DNA from: Balneola sp. MJW-20
GTDB taxonomy: Bacteria; Bacteroidota; Rhodothermia; Balneolales; Balneolaceae
Direction of reading: 5' to 3'
Length of the DNA: 64,000 nt
NCBI RefSeq assembly: GCF_040811775.1
Contig: NZ_JBFNXW010000001.1
Coordinates: 930,001-994,000 of the forward strand
The position numbers and the translations under genes were made by a program. Positions 24,907 to 37,915 of the stretch are shown here, in pieces; the first letter of the stretch is position 1; each line of letters begins with the position of its first letter. A model generated the notes under the pieces. That model had not been told where the DNA came from and ran no database searches. It saw only the letters and a list, made by a program, of their open reading frames with translations.

Positions 24907-25797
24907 CTAACCGGCCGGCTCATTTTCAGTAACCGCAATATATCCGGAAAGTATATCCAGTAGTTCGTCTGTGATAGCAGCATGCCTTGCATGGCTGTAT
25001 TTGCTTTTGAGTTCATGTACTTTTTCAGCGATCTTTTTTTCAGCCAGGGTCATTGAACTAAGTCTGCTTATATGCTCCGATGCGAGCGATTCTGATATTG
25101 ATCTGAATAACGAGATCCAGATATACTGGCGTATGATATTAGGAAAAAAACGGAGAGGGTCTGTCATCATTTGCGGCAGGTTATTGGTCGGCCAGTCCCG
25201 ATCCCTTATATGCATTAACCATGGTTCATTGAGCGGAAACAATTGTTGTAACCTTGGGCTGTAAGTCCCTTTTCCGGTTGGATGATGATTAACCAGCAGA
25301 ATCCTGTTCAGCTTATAAACCGATCTCCATTGTTCGATATCAGCTATAAGCCGATATACCACATCTCCAATGCCTTCCACACTTCCCGGCATTTCGAGAA
25401 TGTTGTCGGTTTTATATCCCCTTTCAAACATAGCTCCAAGCCTGCGGCCTGTAACAATAAATCTGCAATCCATTAATTGATTGGAAGTGATCTTCTGTTC
25501 AATATAGTGATTGATCTGTTCATCGAAAGCACCACACAGACCATGGCCGGACCCAAAAATCAAGACACCCGTTTGAGTATTCGTATCCATGAATTCGTCT
25601 CCGGAAAGATGAGTACAGCTGTTTATCAACATCACCTGAAACGCATGTTCAATGGTTTTAAAGTAGTTATCGAGTGATATTACTGCATTTTCAAACTGCC
25701 GGATGCTCACACTGGACAGCACTTTCATGCTTCTGACGATAGAGTGCAGCTCTTCAGCACTATGAATTTTTTTCTTATAGAATTCCTGATCATTCAT
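24907..25797 (-). CDS. atpG: N-type ATPase gamma subunit
   Basis: 296 residues. N-terminal helix with IHSAEELHSIVRSMKVLSSVSIRQFENA and a C-terminal helix pair (LASEHISRLSSMTLAEKKIAEKVHELKSKYSHARHAAITDELLDILSGY) are the two halves of the gamma coiled coil; the middle GSGHGLCGAFDEQI is the characteristic Rossmann-like part. It is the rotary shaft linking F1 to the c-ring. Last gene of the atpDCQRBEFAG operon, 6 bases after atpA, as in all known N-ATPases. Sequence is far from standard AtpG, as usual for this class. Confidence 0.88.
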   Translation of the reverse strand: MNDQEFYKKKIHSAEELHSIVRSMKVLSSVSIRQFENAVISLDNYFKTIEHAFQVMLINSCTHLSGDEFMDTNTQTGVLIFGSGHGLCGAFDEQINHYIEQKITSNQLMDCRFIVTGRRLGAMFERGYKTDNILEMPGSVEGIGDVVYRLIADIEQWRSVYKLNRILLVNHHPTGKGTYSPRLQQLFPLNEPWLMHIRDRDWPTNNLPQMMTDPLRFFPNIIRQYIWISLFRSISESLASEHISRLSSMTLAEKKIAEKVHELKSKYSHARHAAITDELLDILSGYIAVTENEPAG

Positions 25798-25803
25798 AGA
25801 TAA

Positions 25804-27351
25804 TCAAACATTGACTGTTTGCTCCGGATGTCGTTCTTCATAATCCGTTATCATCAGCTTCAGATAAGATTCCAGATCTGAAGTTTCATCTTCTGTTAGT
25901 TCACCCTTTAACCTGATCTGATCTTTTAGAAGATTCAGCTTGGAATGATCACACCCGGCCAGATAATTGCAAATACTTTCGATATGCTGAAGTTGTATAT
26001 GCTGCAATAAACCATAAGTAACAGCACAAAGAACTATGATCTGATCTTCCAGCGGCATAGTCTCAAACTGCCTCTGCTTCAATACCTCCCTGACTCTTTT
26101 CCCCCGCTCAAGCTCTTTAAGAGTATCATCATCAAGTCTTGAGCTGAAACGGGAAAAAGATTCAAGTTCTTCAAACTGAGAATAGAAAAGACGGAGCTTT
26201 CCCGAAAATATCCTGTAAACCTTTTGCTGTGCAGCTCCACCCACCCTTGAAACTGACTTCCCCGCATCAATCGCCGGAAGAATATCCTTCTGGAAAAGTG
26301 CTGGTGAGAGGTATATTTGGCCATCAGTTATAGATATCAAATTGGTTGGAATGAAAGCAGACATATCCTGTGATTGTGTCTCAATTATAGGTAATGCAGT
26401 GATACTCCCACCCCCAAACTCTTTTTTCCGGTTCAGAGATCTCTCCAGCAGCCGGGCATGAATATAAAAGATATCACCGGGGTAAGCTTCCCTGCCCGGT
26501 GGCCTCCTTAATAATAGTGCAAGTTCTCTGTAGGCCCTGGCATGCCAGGTCAGATCATCAAAAATGATCAGTACATCATTTCCCTGCTCCATAAAGTATT
26601 CAGCCAAACTCATTGCAGCATAAGGAGATATATACTGAATTCCGGCAGGTGTACTGCATGTTGCAGAAACGATCACGCTATATTCAAGTGCACCAAACTT
26701 TTCAAGGTCTGCGATAACGCGATTCACCTCAGCCCTCTGCTTTCCTATGGCACAGTATATACAAATTACATCTCCATTCTTTTGATTTATGATGGTGTCC
26801 ACTGCTACAGCGGTTTTACCGGTCTGGCGATCACCGAGTATCAATTCTCTCTGACCACGCCCTATAGGAATCAAAGCATCAATGATCTTAATACCGGTAT
26901 GAAGCGGTTCATTGACTGATTCTCGTACTAAAATTCCCGGAGAAGGTCTTTCAATTTCATAATATTCATCTGCTTTTATATTTCCTTTACCATCCAGAGG
27001 CTTCCCTAAAGGATCGATCACTCTTCCAATAAAACTTCGTCCTACCGGTACACCCATAGTTTTGTGCGTTCTTCTTACTTCCTCACCTGCCTCGATATTT
27101 CGCTCATCTCCCAGCAATATCACCCCAATCTCATCTTTATCCAGATTATAGATCAGTCCTGCAGATCCATCGCTGAATTCAACCAGCTCATCGCACTCCA
27201 CTCCCGGCAGTCCTTTAACCTGCGCTATACCTTCGCCCAAGGACTCTACAATCCCATATTCGCGCACACCTGTATCCCTGCTATCTTCTATTTTAGCTCT
27301 GAGTGCATTAAATACATTTTTGACGATAATATCAGGATCTAATTTAATCAT
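25804..27351 (-). CDS. atpA: N-type ATPase alpha subunit
   Basis: 515 residues. Walker A GDRQTGKT at 173-180, followed by the alpha-specific VCIYCAIGKQRAEV and the ISITDGQIYL stretch. C-terminal helical domain ends at ~510. Non-catalytic nucleotide-binding subunit of F1. Its ATGATTAA start overlaps the atpF stop by 8 bases, indicating translational coupling. Confidence 0.95.
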   Translation of the reverse strand: MIKLDPDIIVKNVFNALRAKIEDSRDTGVREYGIVESLGEGIAQVKGLPGVECDELVEFSDGSAGLIYNLDKDEIGVILLGDERNIEAGEEVRRTHKTMGVPVGRSFIGRVIDPLGKPLDGKGNIKADEYYEIERPSPGILVRESVNEPLHTGIKIIDALIPIGRGQRELILGDRQTGKTAVAVDTIINQKNGDVICIYCAIGKQRAEVNRVIADLEKFGALEYSVIVSATCSTPAGIQYISPYAAMSLAEYFMEQGNDVLIIFDDLTWHARAYRELALLLRRPPGREAYPGDIFYIHARLLERSLNRKKEFGGGSITALPIIETQSQDMSAFIPTNLISITDGQIYLSPALFQKDILPAIDAGKSVSRVGGAAQQKVYRIFSGKLRLFYSQFEELESFSRFSSRLDDDTLKELERGKRVREVLKQRQFETMPLEDQIIVLCAVTYGLLQHIQLQHIESICNYLAGCDHSKLNLLKDQIRLKGELTEDETSDLESYLKLMITDYEERHPEQTVNV

Positions 27352-28156
27352 TAACTAAATTTTTTAATCGACTGTCAGCAATGTAATTATGGGCAACGTT
27401 GTTTTCGAACACTTCTTCTGCTCTTTTCTTGAGATTGACCATAAACCCAGCTGTACTCCAGCCTATCTTCCAGCCATTTGCCCTCATCTCAATTCCATAT
27501 CCCAGTATAGAAGACCGCTTGAATTGAATGTTGATCTCTTCTGTCAGGATATATTTAAGAGAGTCGATGATCTTTTCCTGTACCGATTTATCTAACTGAA
27601 AGCTACTTATTACCGTGATCTGTCCTTCGCCGGACTCTAAAGCTGCATGGAATGCCATTGAACCATCATGCTGCTTCATTGATCTGATCTGCTCGAGGAA
27701 TTTTCCCACTACCAGGTCATCCAGTTCTTTATGAGACAGATCTTTAATAAGGCTCCCCATAAGGTCAACTATCCCCGATGCTGTTTGCCTGTATAATTCT
27801 GAAAGAAATACTTCCTTCTGATCTTCCAATGATTGCTCCCAGTTTTTTTGTGACTGACCAACTTCTGCCCTGACTTTTTTATACAAATCCTCCCGAAATT
27901 CTTCCGTCTCTTTTACAGCCTCTTTTCCCATTCTATCTACGTTGGATTCGAAGTCCCGAAGCATCCGGTCGTATTTATCTACCTTTTCCTGAGCGGTTTG
28001 ATATTCCCGATCAGCTTCCTCCATTCTGAGTTTGATCTTCTCTTCCCTGTCATCCATAATGGATAAGAGGGGTTTGTATAAGAACCTTCTTAACAGGTAC
28101 AGAAGGATCAGGAAGTTCAGTATCTGAGCTATAAATGTGAACCAATCGATATTCAA
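27344..28156 (-). CDS. atpF: N-type ATPase b subunit with delta-like C-terminal extension
   Basis: 270 residues, far longer than a usual b subunit (~160). One N-terminal membrane helix (FIAQILNFLILLYLLRRFLYKPL), a long charged coiled coil (~30-150), then a ~110-residue alpha/beta part (ITVISSFQLDKSVQEKI...FKRSSILGYGIEMRANGWKIGWS) like the C-terminal domain of delta. The operon has no atpH; the fusion supplies the stator link, as described for N-ATPases. Directly follows atpE (stop to start without a gap). Confidence 0.88.
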   Translation of the reverse strand: MNIDWFTFIAQILNFLILLYLLRRFLYKPLLSIMDDREEKIKLRMEEADREYQTAQEKVDKYDRMLRDFESNVDRMGKEAVKETEEFREDLYKKVRAEVGQSQKNWEQSLEDQKEVFLSELYRQTASGIVDLMGSLIKDLSHKELDDLVVGKFLEQIRSMKQHDGSMAFHAALESGEGQITVISSFQLDKSVQEKIIDSLKYILTEEINIQFKRSSILGYGIEMRANGWKIGWSTAGFMVNLKKRAEEVFENNVAHNYIADSRLKNLVND

Positions 28157-28429
28157 TTATCCGACTCCTTTCACGAAATCCCAGAAAGGATTCGCGAATA
28201 AAATGATTAGAGCGATCACAAAGCAATAGATCGCAGTTGACTCTATCATTGCCAGTCCTACAAATAGTGTTCTGGTTATACTCGGCGTTTCGTCTGGTTG
28301 CTGAGCAATGGAGGATAAAGCTTTTGAAACAGCCCTTCCTTCACCGAGTGCGGGAGCTATCGAACCGATCGAGATCGTCAGACCAGCTACTATGATCGAT
28401 ATCATTCCAATTAATCCTATGCTATCCAT
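28157..28429 (-). CDS. atpE: N-type ATPase c subunit
   Basis: 90 residues, two-helix hairpin. Helix 1 ends IAPALGEGRAVSKA with E30 in the position of the Na+-coordinating Gln of Ilyobacter c; helix 2 reads AMIESTAIYCF with E63, S64, T65 and Y68 as in Na+-binding c-rings. Polar loop is AQQPDE. Two carboxylates facing each other are typical of N-ATPase c-rings, and ion choice (H+ or Na+) cannot be fixed by sight. ATG lies behind a strong TCCGGAGG site and overlaps the atpB stop by 8 bases. Confidence 0.95.
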   Translation of the reverse strand: MDSIGLIGMISIIVAGLTISIGSIAPALGEGRAVSKALSSIAQQPDETPSITRTLFVGLAMIESTAIYCFVIALIILFANPFWDFVKGVG

Positions 28430-29147
28430 TATTATCCTCCGGATTTTGATTATGATTTACCTCTTGTAATTCAACATTATCAGATTGTACCGATACCGCC
28501 GAAATTATGTATACCAGCGCCAATACTGAGAATACATACGCCTGAATTACTCCTACCAATATTCCGAATGCCTGCATGATCACCGGAAAGAACAAGGGAC
28601 TGATACTTAAAAGTATCGCGATGATCAGGCTGCCGGACATAACATTACCGAATAAGCGTATTGCCAGAGCAAGTGTCCTGGAAAGCTCGCCGATGATATT
28701 AAAGGGGAGCATTAAAGGAGTAGGCCGTATATACTTCCTCATGTAATTCTTAAAACCGGTCTGAGTGATCCCGAATATCGGAACAGCCATAAATACACAC
28801 AAAGCAAGAGCGGATGCCGTTGATAGTGATGCTGTAGGTGAATAAAATATAGGTATGACACTCAACAGGTTAGCCGAAACTATATATAAAAAAAGTGTTG
28901 CGATAAATGGAAGATACCGGGTCGGCCGTATATTAGTTTCGAGTTCAATCTGCTCCAGTACATAAACAATAAAGGCCTCCATCATAGCCTGAGCCCTGCC
29001 GATATTAATTCCTGCCTGAAGTTTCCTGTTAATTATTATCGCTCCGATACATAAAGAAAAAATGAGCACCCATGAGTTCAATAGTGTTGCATTGACTTTA
29101 AAGAAGCCGGATTCCCAGAATATGATATCGTCAATGTTGAGTTCCAT
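28422..29147 (-). CDS. atpB: N-type ATPase a subunit
   Basis: 241 residues with five to six membrane helices. The stator motif LSRTLALAIRLFGNVMSG contains the essential Arg at 164. Together with the c-ring it forms the ion half-channels. The first part (FKVNATLLNSWVLIF) aligns with the periplasmic N-terminus of a subunits. Eight bases after atpR. Confidence 0.93.
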   Translation of the reverse strand: MELNIDDIIFWESGFFKVNATLLNSWVLIFSLCIGAIIINRKLQAGINIGRAQAMMEAFIVYVLEQIELETNIRPTRYLPFIATLFLYIVSANLLSVIPIFYSPTASLSTASALALCVFMAVPIFGITQTGFKNYMRKYIRPTPLMLPFNIIGELSRTLALAIRLFGNVMSGSLIIAILLSISPLFFPVIMQAFGILVGVIQAYVFSVLALVYIISAVSVQSDNVELQEVNHNQNPEDNNG

Positions 29148-29155
29148 TGGCGCCC

Positions 29156-29443
29156 TCAGGTTTTATGTGTATTCATATTCGAATGATCCATTATATAAAT
29201 CATTACTTGTCGTACGAGCAGAAATGATAATAAGGCGATCAGAAGATAAGACCAGTTCAGCTTCAGAAGCATAAAAAACGCCAGCAAAGCTACCGAGAGC
29301 CTCAATGCCATACTCAGTATCAATACTCCGTGGGGTATGGTTGCAGAAGGCAGGATACGGACGGTATACCATAGACCTCCAAAATAAACCAGTCCGGTTA
29401 ACAGGCCGGATATAATTGAGAAAACGACCAACATTAATTCCAT
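29156..29443 (-). CDS. atpR: N-type ATPase AtpR subunit
   Basis: 95 residues, three hydrophobic helices. The second and third read GVLILSMALRLSVALLAFFMLL and LLIALLSFLLVRQVMIY with the AtpR pattern of Arg in membrane helices (R-L-S, LLVRQ). AtpR occurs only in N-ATPases and probably assists c-ring assembly or the ion path. Its presence between atpQ and atpB is diagnostic for the operon type. Confidence 0.9.
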   Translation of the reverse strand: MELMLVVFSIISGLLTGLVYFGGLWYTVRILPSATIPHGVLILSMALRLSVALLAFFMLLKLNWSYLLIALLSFLLVRQVMIYIMDHSNMNTHKT

Positions 29444-29739
29444 TTATCTACCTCCACTTTCTTTTAAGACCCAGTACCATGCATTCAGGCAACCTGTAAT
29501 TATTCCGGCGGTAAGCAGCATCAATGTCCACGAGTATGCAGACGGATAGGCCGTATCGATCCATATCCCCAGCATCAACCCCAGGATGGCGGGTACTGAA
29601 ACAGACCACCCCACTAATCCAAACATCCCCAGCCCGAACATAAGACCTTTCTTATTCTCAGATTTTGCGCGTAATCTTCGTTCTGACTTCCGTCTCACTT
29701 TATCCGCAATTTCAGTTTTATGATTCTCCGTTTTCAGCA

Positions 29740-29740
<1 letters not shown>
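29444..29740 (-). CDS. atpQ: N-type ATPase AtpQ (AtpI/AtpZ-like) subunit
   Basis: 98 residues: a basic cytosolic N-terminus (KVRRKSERRLRAKSENKK) followed by two membrane helices (FGLVGWSVSVPAILGLMLGIWID and WTLMLLTAGIITGCLNAWYWV) with the AtpZ-type G-x-W-x-D motif. AtpI/AtpZ proteins help Mg2+ handling and c-ring assembly. Shares one base with atpC. Confidence 0.88.
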
Positions 29741-33989
<4,249 letters not shown>

Positions 33990-34013
33990 GGTATCCTCCC
34001 TGTCAGATCTTGA

Positions 34014-34763
34014 TTATCGGATTACATAACCACCGTCCACCAATAAAGAATGACCGGTTACAAATGAAGATTTCTCAGAACATAACCAGATGACTGCTTC
34101 TGCGATCTCTTTCGATCTGCCAAGACGTCCGATTGGGTGCATAGCTATTATACCGTCCATTATATCTTTATCAGTTGTGATCCCTGCTCTCTCGAGCATT
34201 GGCGTGTCGATAAATCCGGGACATACAGCATTGATCCTGACTCCTTGTTCTGCATATTCAAGTGCTGCAGCCTCCGTTAAGCCAATTAGTCCGTGTTTTG
34301 CAGCGGTATATGCGGGAGCTCCTGCAAATCCAACTCTACCCAAAATGGAAGAAACATTTACGATCGCACCTCCGGATTTGATTATCTCCGGAAGTTCATA
34401 TTTCATGCACAACCATTGCCCTCTGAGATTAATATTCAGGACCCGATCCCAATCTTGTTCTTCATAGTCTGCAGTATATGCGCTGGCCCCTTCAATTCCG
34501 GCATTATTACATGCGTAATCAAGTCTCCCGAACTTATTAATGGTCTCTTTTATGATCTTTTGAACATCTGTTGAATCAGAAATACTTCCCTTAAGCGATA
34601 GCACTTCTGCACCCATTTTTTTGATCAGCTCCTCAGTTTCTTTCAGCCCACTATTGTCAATGTCGCAAATTACTACCCTGGTGCCTTCCTCAGCAAACCG
34701 AATAGCTGTAGCTCTTCCAATTCCTGCTGCTCCGCCTGTTATCAGTGCTACCTTGTCCTTCAT
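34014..34763 (-). CDS. SDR-family oxidoreductase
   Basis: 249 residues, classical short-chain dehydrogenase: TGGAAGIG at 9-16, D-I-D (34-36) favouring NAD+, NNAG 86-89, and catalytic S139, Y152, K156 (Y-T-A-A-K). The C-terminus ends with TGHSLLVDGGYV. Related to 3-oxoacyl-ACP reductase and glucose/secondary-alcohol dehydrogenases; the substrate is not clear. First gene of the SDR-ppsA-atp transcript. Confidence 0.9.
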   Translation of the reverse strand: MKDKVALITGGAAGIGRATAIRFAEEGTRVVICDIDNSGLKETEELIKKMGAEVLSLKGSISDSTDVQKIIKETINKFGRLDYACNNAGIEGASAYTADYEEQDWDRVLNINLRGQWLCMKYELPEIIKSGGAIVNVSSILGRVGFAGAPAYTAAKHGLIGLTEAAALEYAEQGVRINAVCPGFIDTPMLERAGITTDKDIMDGIIAMHPIGRLGRSKEIAEAVIWLCSEKSSFVTGHSLLVDGGYVIR

Positions 34764-34806
34764 CTTCTTGTTATTTAATAGTACTGCTATGTCTTAATAT
34801 GCAAGA

Positions 34807-34828
34807 GAGCCGGTATGTCAGCCGGCTC
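34807..34828 (-). terminator. Hairpin downstream of hsp20
   Basis: GAGCCGG 34807-34813 / CCGGCTC 34822-34828, 8-base loop, no real U-run on either strand. Possible attenuator or mRNA end protector between hsp20 and the SDR gene. Confidence 0.5.
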
Positions 34829-34854
34829 CCTGCTTCCTTATTCCAACATTACTG

Positions 34855-35307
34855 TTAGTCGATATTTATTAACTTCGGCTTCTTAACCTCGGCTTTTGGC
34901 GCCATCACTGTAAGTACCCCGTTTTTGAAAGAAGCTTTGATCTGATCTTCTTTTATTGCTGATGGCAACGTGAATGCGCGAGTAAATGTACCCGTATACC
35001 TTTCTTTTCTGATGAAACCGTTCTTTTTCTCGTCGGTCTCTTCTTTCCTTTCCCCGCTTATAACTAACCGATGATCTTTGTAACTCACTTCAACATCATT
35101 TTTATTGAGTCCTGGTAAATCAACAGTTAGCTTATAAGCTTCATCCAATTCGATCAGATCTGTTTCTGGAGCCCATAGATCGGCTCCGAATCCACCATTA
35201 CCGAATTTGATCTTTGAGAATGGGGTCATGTCGTCAAACATTCTATCCATATCTCTGCGTATCATTTCCAGAGGTGAGAGATCTGTTTTATTCGTTAGTG
35301 TTTTCAT
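34855..35307 (-). CDS. Small heat shock protein, Hsp20 family
   Basis: I start at ATG 35307 (150 residues), because the 20 upstream in-frame residues are not Hsp20-like. N-terminal region MIRRDMDRMFDDMTPF, alpha-crystallin domain ~45-140 (APETDLIELDEAYKLTVDLPGLNKNDVEVS, GERKEE, FTLP), and the A-S-F-K-N-G-V-L-T-V final strand. ATP-independent holdase against aggregation. In DosR-like hypoxia regulons Hsp20 and USPs are co-induced; here both are in the same island. Confidence 0.93.
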   Translation of the reverse strand: MKTLTNKTDLSPLEMIRRDMDRMFDDMTPFSKIKFGNGGFGADLWAPETDLIELDEAYKLTVDLPGLNKNDVEVSYKDHRLVISGERKEETDEKKNGFIRKERYTGTFTRAFTLPSAIKEDQIKASFKNGVLTVMAPKAEVKKPKLINID

Positions 35308-35512
35308 GACGCTTATTTTTGTTAACTGTGACATAAAGACTCGGGGGCCTTTACCGTACGTTTGCAATTAACACATTTAAGCGATGGATGGGTAAGAGCG
35401 GTATTCTTTATATGATGTAGGACTATGGAAAAGCAGTAATTAGTGATTTTCCCTACACAGAACATCGTTTAATTTATCAGCAGAAAAATAGTACTTAAGC
35501 AGGGTATATGTA

Positions 35513-36187
35513 CTAAAATTCACGTTCATTCCGGCTTTCCTCGACCCATTTAACGGCATACATCATTAGTTCCGTTGCATTAGACAGGTTCAATTTGGTC
35601 TTGATCCTTGCCCGGTACGATTCAACTGTTTTGATGGAAAGATGAAGTTTTTCGGCGATTTCACGGGTGGTATTTCCTTTACCGGTAAACTCAAACACCT
35701 CTAGCTCCCGATCGCTTAACTGATCGATAGGAGATTCCGTAATATCCTTATGCCCTCCTACCATTCCCATAAGCAGGCGTTCACTTACTTCTTCACTGAC
35801 ATATACACCGCCATTGAGAATTTTTTTAACCGCTTTGATGAGTTGATCGCCTGCCTCAAGCTTCATTACATAGCCTTTAGCGCCTGCCCGGATTACTCTT
35901 TCAGCATAAAGAGATTCATCATGTCTTGAAACCACCAGAATTTTAAGATCCGGAGTTCTGCTTTGAATATGTTTGATCAGCTCCAGGCCACTCATGCCGG
36001 GTAGTGAGATGTCAATAATGGCAAGATCCGGATCCAATTCTTCGTATTCCCTCAACATTTCTTCAGCCGAATTGAATTGCTTTAATACTTCAAATCCCAG
36101 ATCCGATTCTAAGGTCATAGAAAGTCCCTTTTGCATCATAGGATGATCATCTACAATGACTATTTGTTTTTTTAATCCCTTACTCAT
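35513..36187 (-). CDS. NarL/FixJ-family response regulator
   Basis: 224 residues. Receiver with D13-D14, phospho-acceptor D59 (AIIDISLPG), Lys in GAKGYVMK. C-terminal LuxR-type helix-turn-helix ~155-215 (LSDRELEVFEFTGKGNTTREIAEKLHLSIKTVESYRARIKTKL). Partner of the kinase 12 bases upstream. Likely controls the flanking island genes, but no shared binding site was identified. Confidence 0.93.
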   Translation of the reverse strand: MSKGLKKQIVIVDDHPMMQKGLSMTLESDLGFEVLKQFNSAEEMLREYEELDPDLAIIDISLPGMSGLELIKHIQSRTPDLKILVVSRHDESLYAERVIRAGAKGYVMKLEAGDQLIKAVKKILNGGVYVSEEVSERLLMGMVGGHKDITESPIDQLSDRELEVFEFTGKGNTTREIAEKLHLSIKTVESYRARIKTKLNLSNATELMMYAVKWVEESRNEREF

Positions 36188-36199
36188 ATTCCCTCCTTT

Positions 36200-37621
36200 T
36201 CAAGGTCTCTGCTCCTTATGTGCCACATATTCAATGACTGTGCGGCCTTCATTTGATTCTATGATATGTAGTTCACCTCCTGAAATATGAGCTCTGTATC
36301 TCATGGTGTGAATTCCCATTCCGTTTATTTTTTTATTCTTAACCGTACGCTTAAAACCGGTCCCGTTATCTTCTATTCGCAGAACAAGTGATTCGGGTTT
36401 ATCTTCTATCAGCACTTTAACATGGGTGGCTTTTCCATGTTTTACCGCATTACTAATAGCTTCCTGTGTGATCCTGAATAAATGTGTAGCAAGTTCTTCT
36501 GTTCTGATCTCCACATCACAAGAACCTTTAAAAGTACAATCGATACTAAATAATTTTTCAGCTCTCTTACATAATTGTTCAAGAGCGTGGCAAAGTCCCA
36601 CTGAGTTCAATTCAACCGGGACTAATCCATGAGAAAGTGTTCTTGCCTGCTTATCTGCTTCTTTTATCAGATGAGTGATCTCTCTCAGCTCGTCGGCAGC
36701 AGGAAGTTTATTAGCTTCCATCCTGGCCAGCAGATTCTGACACATGAGCCCTATACCAGTGAGCATCTGACCTAAACCGTCATGAAGATCCTGTCCGATT
36801 CTCCTTCTTTCTTCCTCACTGATCTTTATGATCTCACTTTCAAGCTCTCTTCGTTCTGTGATGTCCTTAATGATAGCGGTAAACATTTCCTGATCTTTAT
36901 GGCCCGCTTCACCTACGGCCACCTCAATAGGAAAAATTTCCCCGTTTTTTCGCTTCCCTCTTAGCTCTCTGCTCTTACCAATGATATTATTCTCGCCAGA
37001 TTCACGATAAGAACGGATGTACTTATCATGACTTCCTGAGTGAGTGTGAGGCATTAGAATGTTAACATTCTCACCAATAATTTCTTCTGCCAAATAACCA
37101 AAGATCCTTTCAGCCGCTTTATTAAAGCTCTGGATAATGCCATAGCGATCGATGGATATTATCGCATCTACCGTTGTATTGAGGATCACATCTGCTCTTT
37201 GTTTGCTCTGCTCGAGTTTCTCTTCCATATTTTTCTGAGCTCTGAAATCAAAAGCAGCGGTGATCATATATACGATCTTACCTTTTTCATTGCGATATGG
37301 AACAGAATCAGAATGTATCCAGACCGGTGTTCCGTCTTTATGAACACCCAACCATTTCTCAGAGATCCTTTCCCCGTTTAAGGCCCGGTCTATGAGTTCC
37401 TTAAAACTGTCTTCGTACCGTGCATGGTATAAGCTGGATATATTCATTCCAAGCGCCTCAGTCTCTGCATAACCGAACAGCATTTCACTGGCCTGATTCC
37501 AGAATATGATCGATCCCTCCAGGTCGGTTAGAAAAACAGAAACCCGGATTAGTCTCAGGATCTCCGGAGCAGTTACAGGAAGATCGATAAATGGATCAGG
37601 GGTATCAAACTTCTCATTCAT
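36200..37621 (-). CDS. FixL-like PAS sensor kinase (HisKA_3)
   Basis: 473 residues, no membrane segment. PAS1 ~20-130, PAS2 ~140-258, HisKA_3 with EEERRRIGQDLHDGLGQ (H280), HATPase with NAVKHG and DNGTGF...GMGIHTM. PAS2 matches the haem PAS of FixL: H198 in SHDKYI at the position of the proximal His200, and R218 exactly 20 residues later, where FixL has the O2-sensing R220; the flanks IIGKSRELRGKRKNGEIFP also agree. So haem-based oxygen or redox sensing is likely but not proven. Pairs with the NarL-type regulator. Confidence 0.88.
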   Translation of the reverse strand: MNEKFDTPDPFIDLPVTAPEILRLIRVSVFLTDLEGSIIFWNQASEMLFGYAETEALGMNISSLYHARYEDSFKELIDRALNGERISEKWLGVHKDGTPVWIHSDSVPYRNEKGKIVYMITAAFDFRAQKNMEEKLEQSKQRADVILNTTVDAIISIDRYGIIQSFNKAAERIFGYLAEEIIGENVNILMPHTHSGSHDKYIRSYRESGENNIIGKSRELRGKRKNGEIFPIEVAVGEAGHKDQEMFTAIIKDITERRELESEIIKISEEERRRIGQDLHDGLGQMLTGIGLMCQNLLARMEANKLPAADELREITHLIKEADKQARTLSHGLVPVELNSVGLCHALEQLCKRAEKLFSIDCTFKGSCDVEIRTEELATHLFRITQEAISNAVKHGKATHVKVLIEDKPESLVLRIEDNGTGFKRTVKNKKINGMGIHTMRYRAHISGGELHIIESNEGRTVIEYVAHKEQRP

Positions 37622-37915
37622 TGGTTATCCATTAATGCCGAAATAATCTGAGAAAAGGAATGAAAGCTTCCATACCATTCTCCCAAAAATCAAACTATTA
37701 ATCAAGTAATCTATTATAACCCAGGCACCTATAGGGATCCATGTATCCTTCAGAATAAGTTCAAGTAATGTTATTCACTACATAAGTGAACATCTACCTC
37801 CTACAAGATTCGGGTGCATGTCACTCGGTCTAATTAGGTCACTTTTACCTATTATATGATTACTTCATGAATACCAGGTGAAGTAATTAATCAATATTAA
37901 CTAAGATCTGAAGTC
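37622..37915. other. Regulatory spacer between the sensor kinase and the YciE/F-like gene
   Basis: Divergent promoters must lie here. A long hairpin/palindrome at 37857-37889 is the only structure seen; no ORF. Confidence 0.4.
37857..37889. promoter_or_regulatory. Inverted repeat upstream of the YciE/F-like gene
   Basis: ATTACTTC 37859-37866 / GAAGTAAT 37880-37887 (8 perfect pairs, extendable by two), 13-base loop, ending 26 bases before the start. Either an operator or a leader hairpin. Confidence 0.45.
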
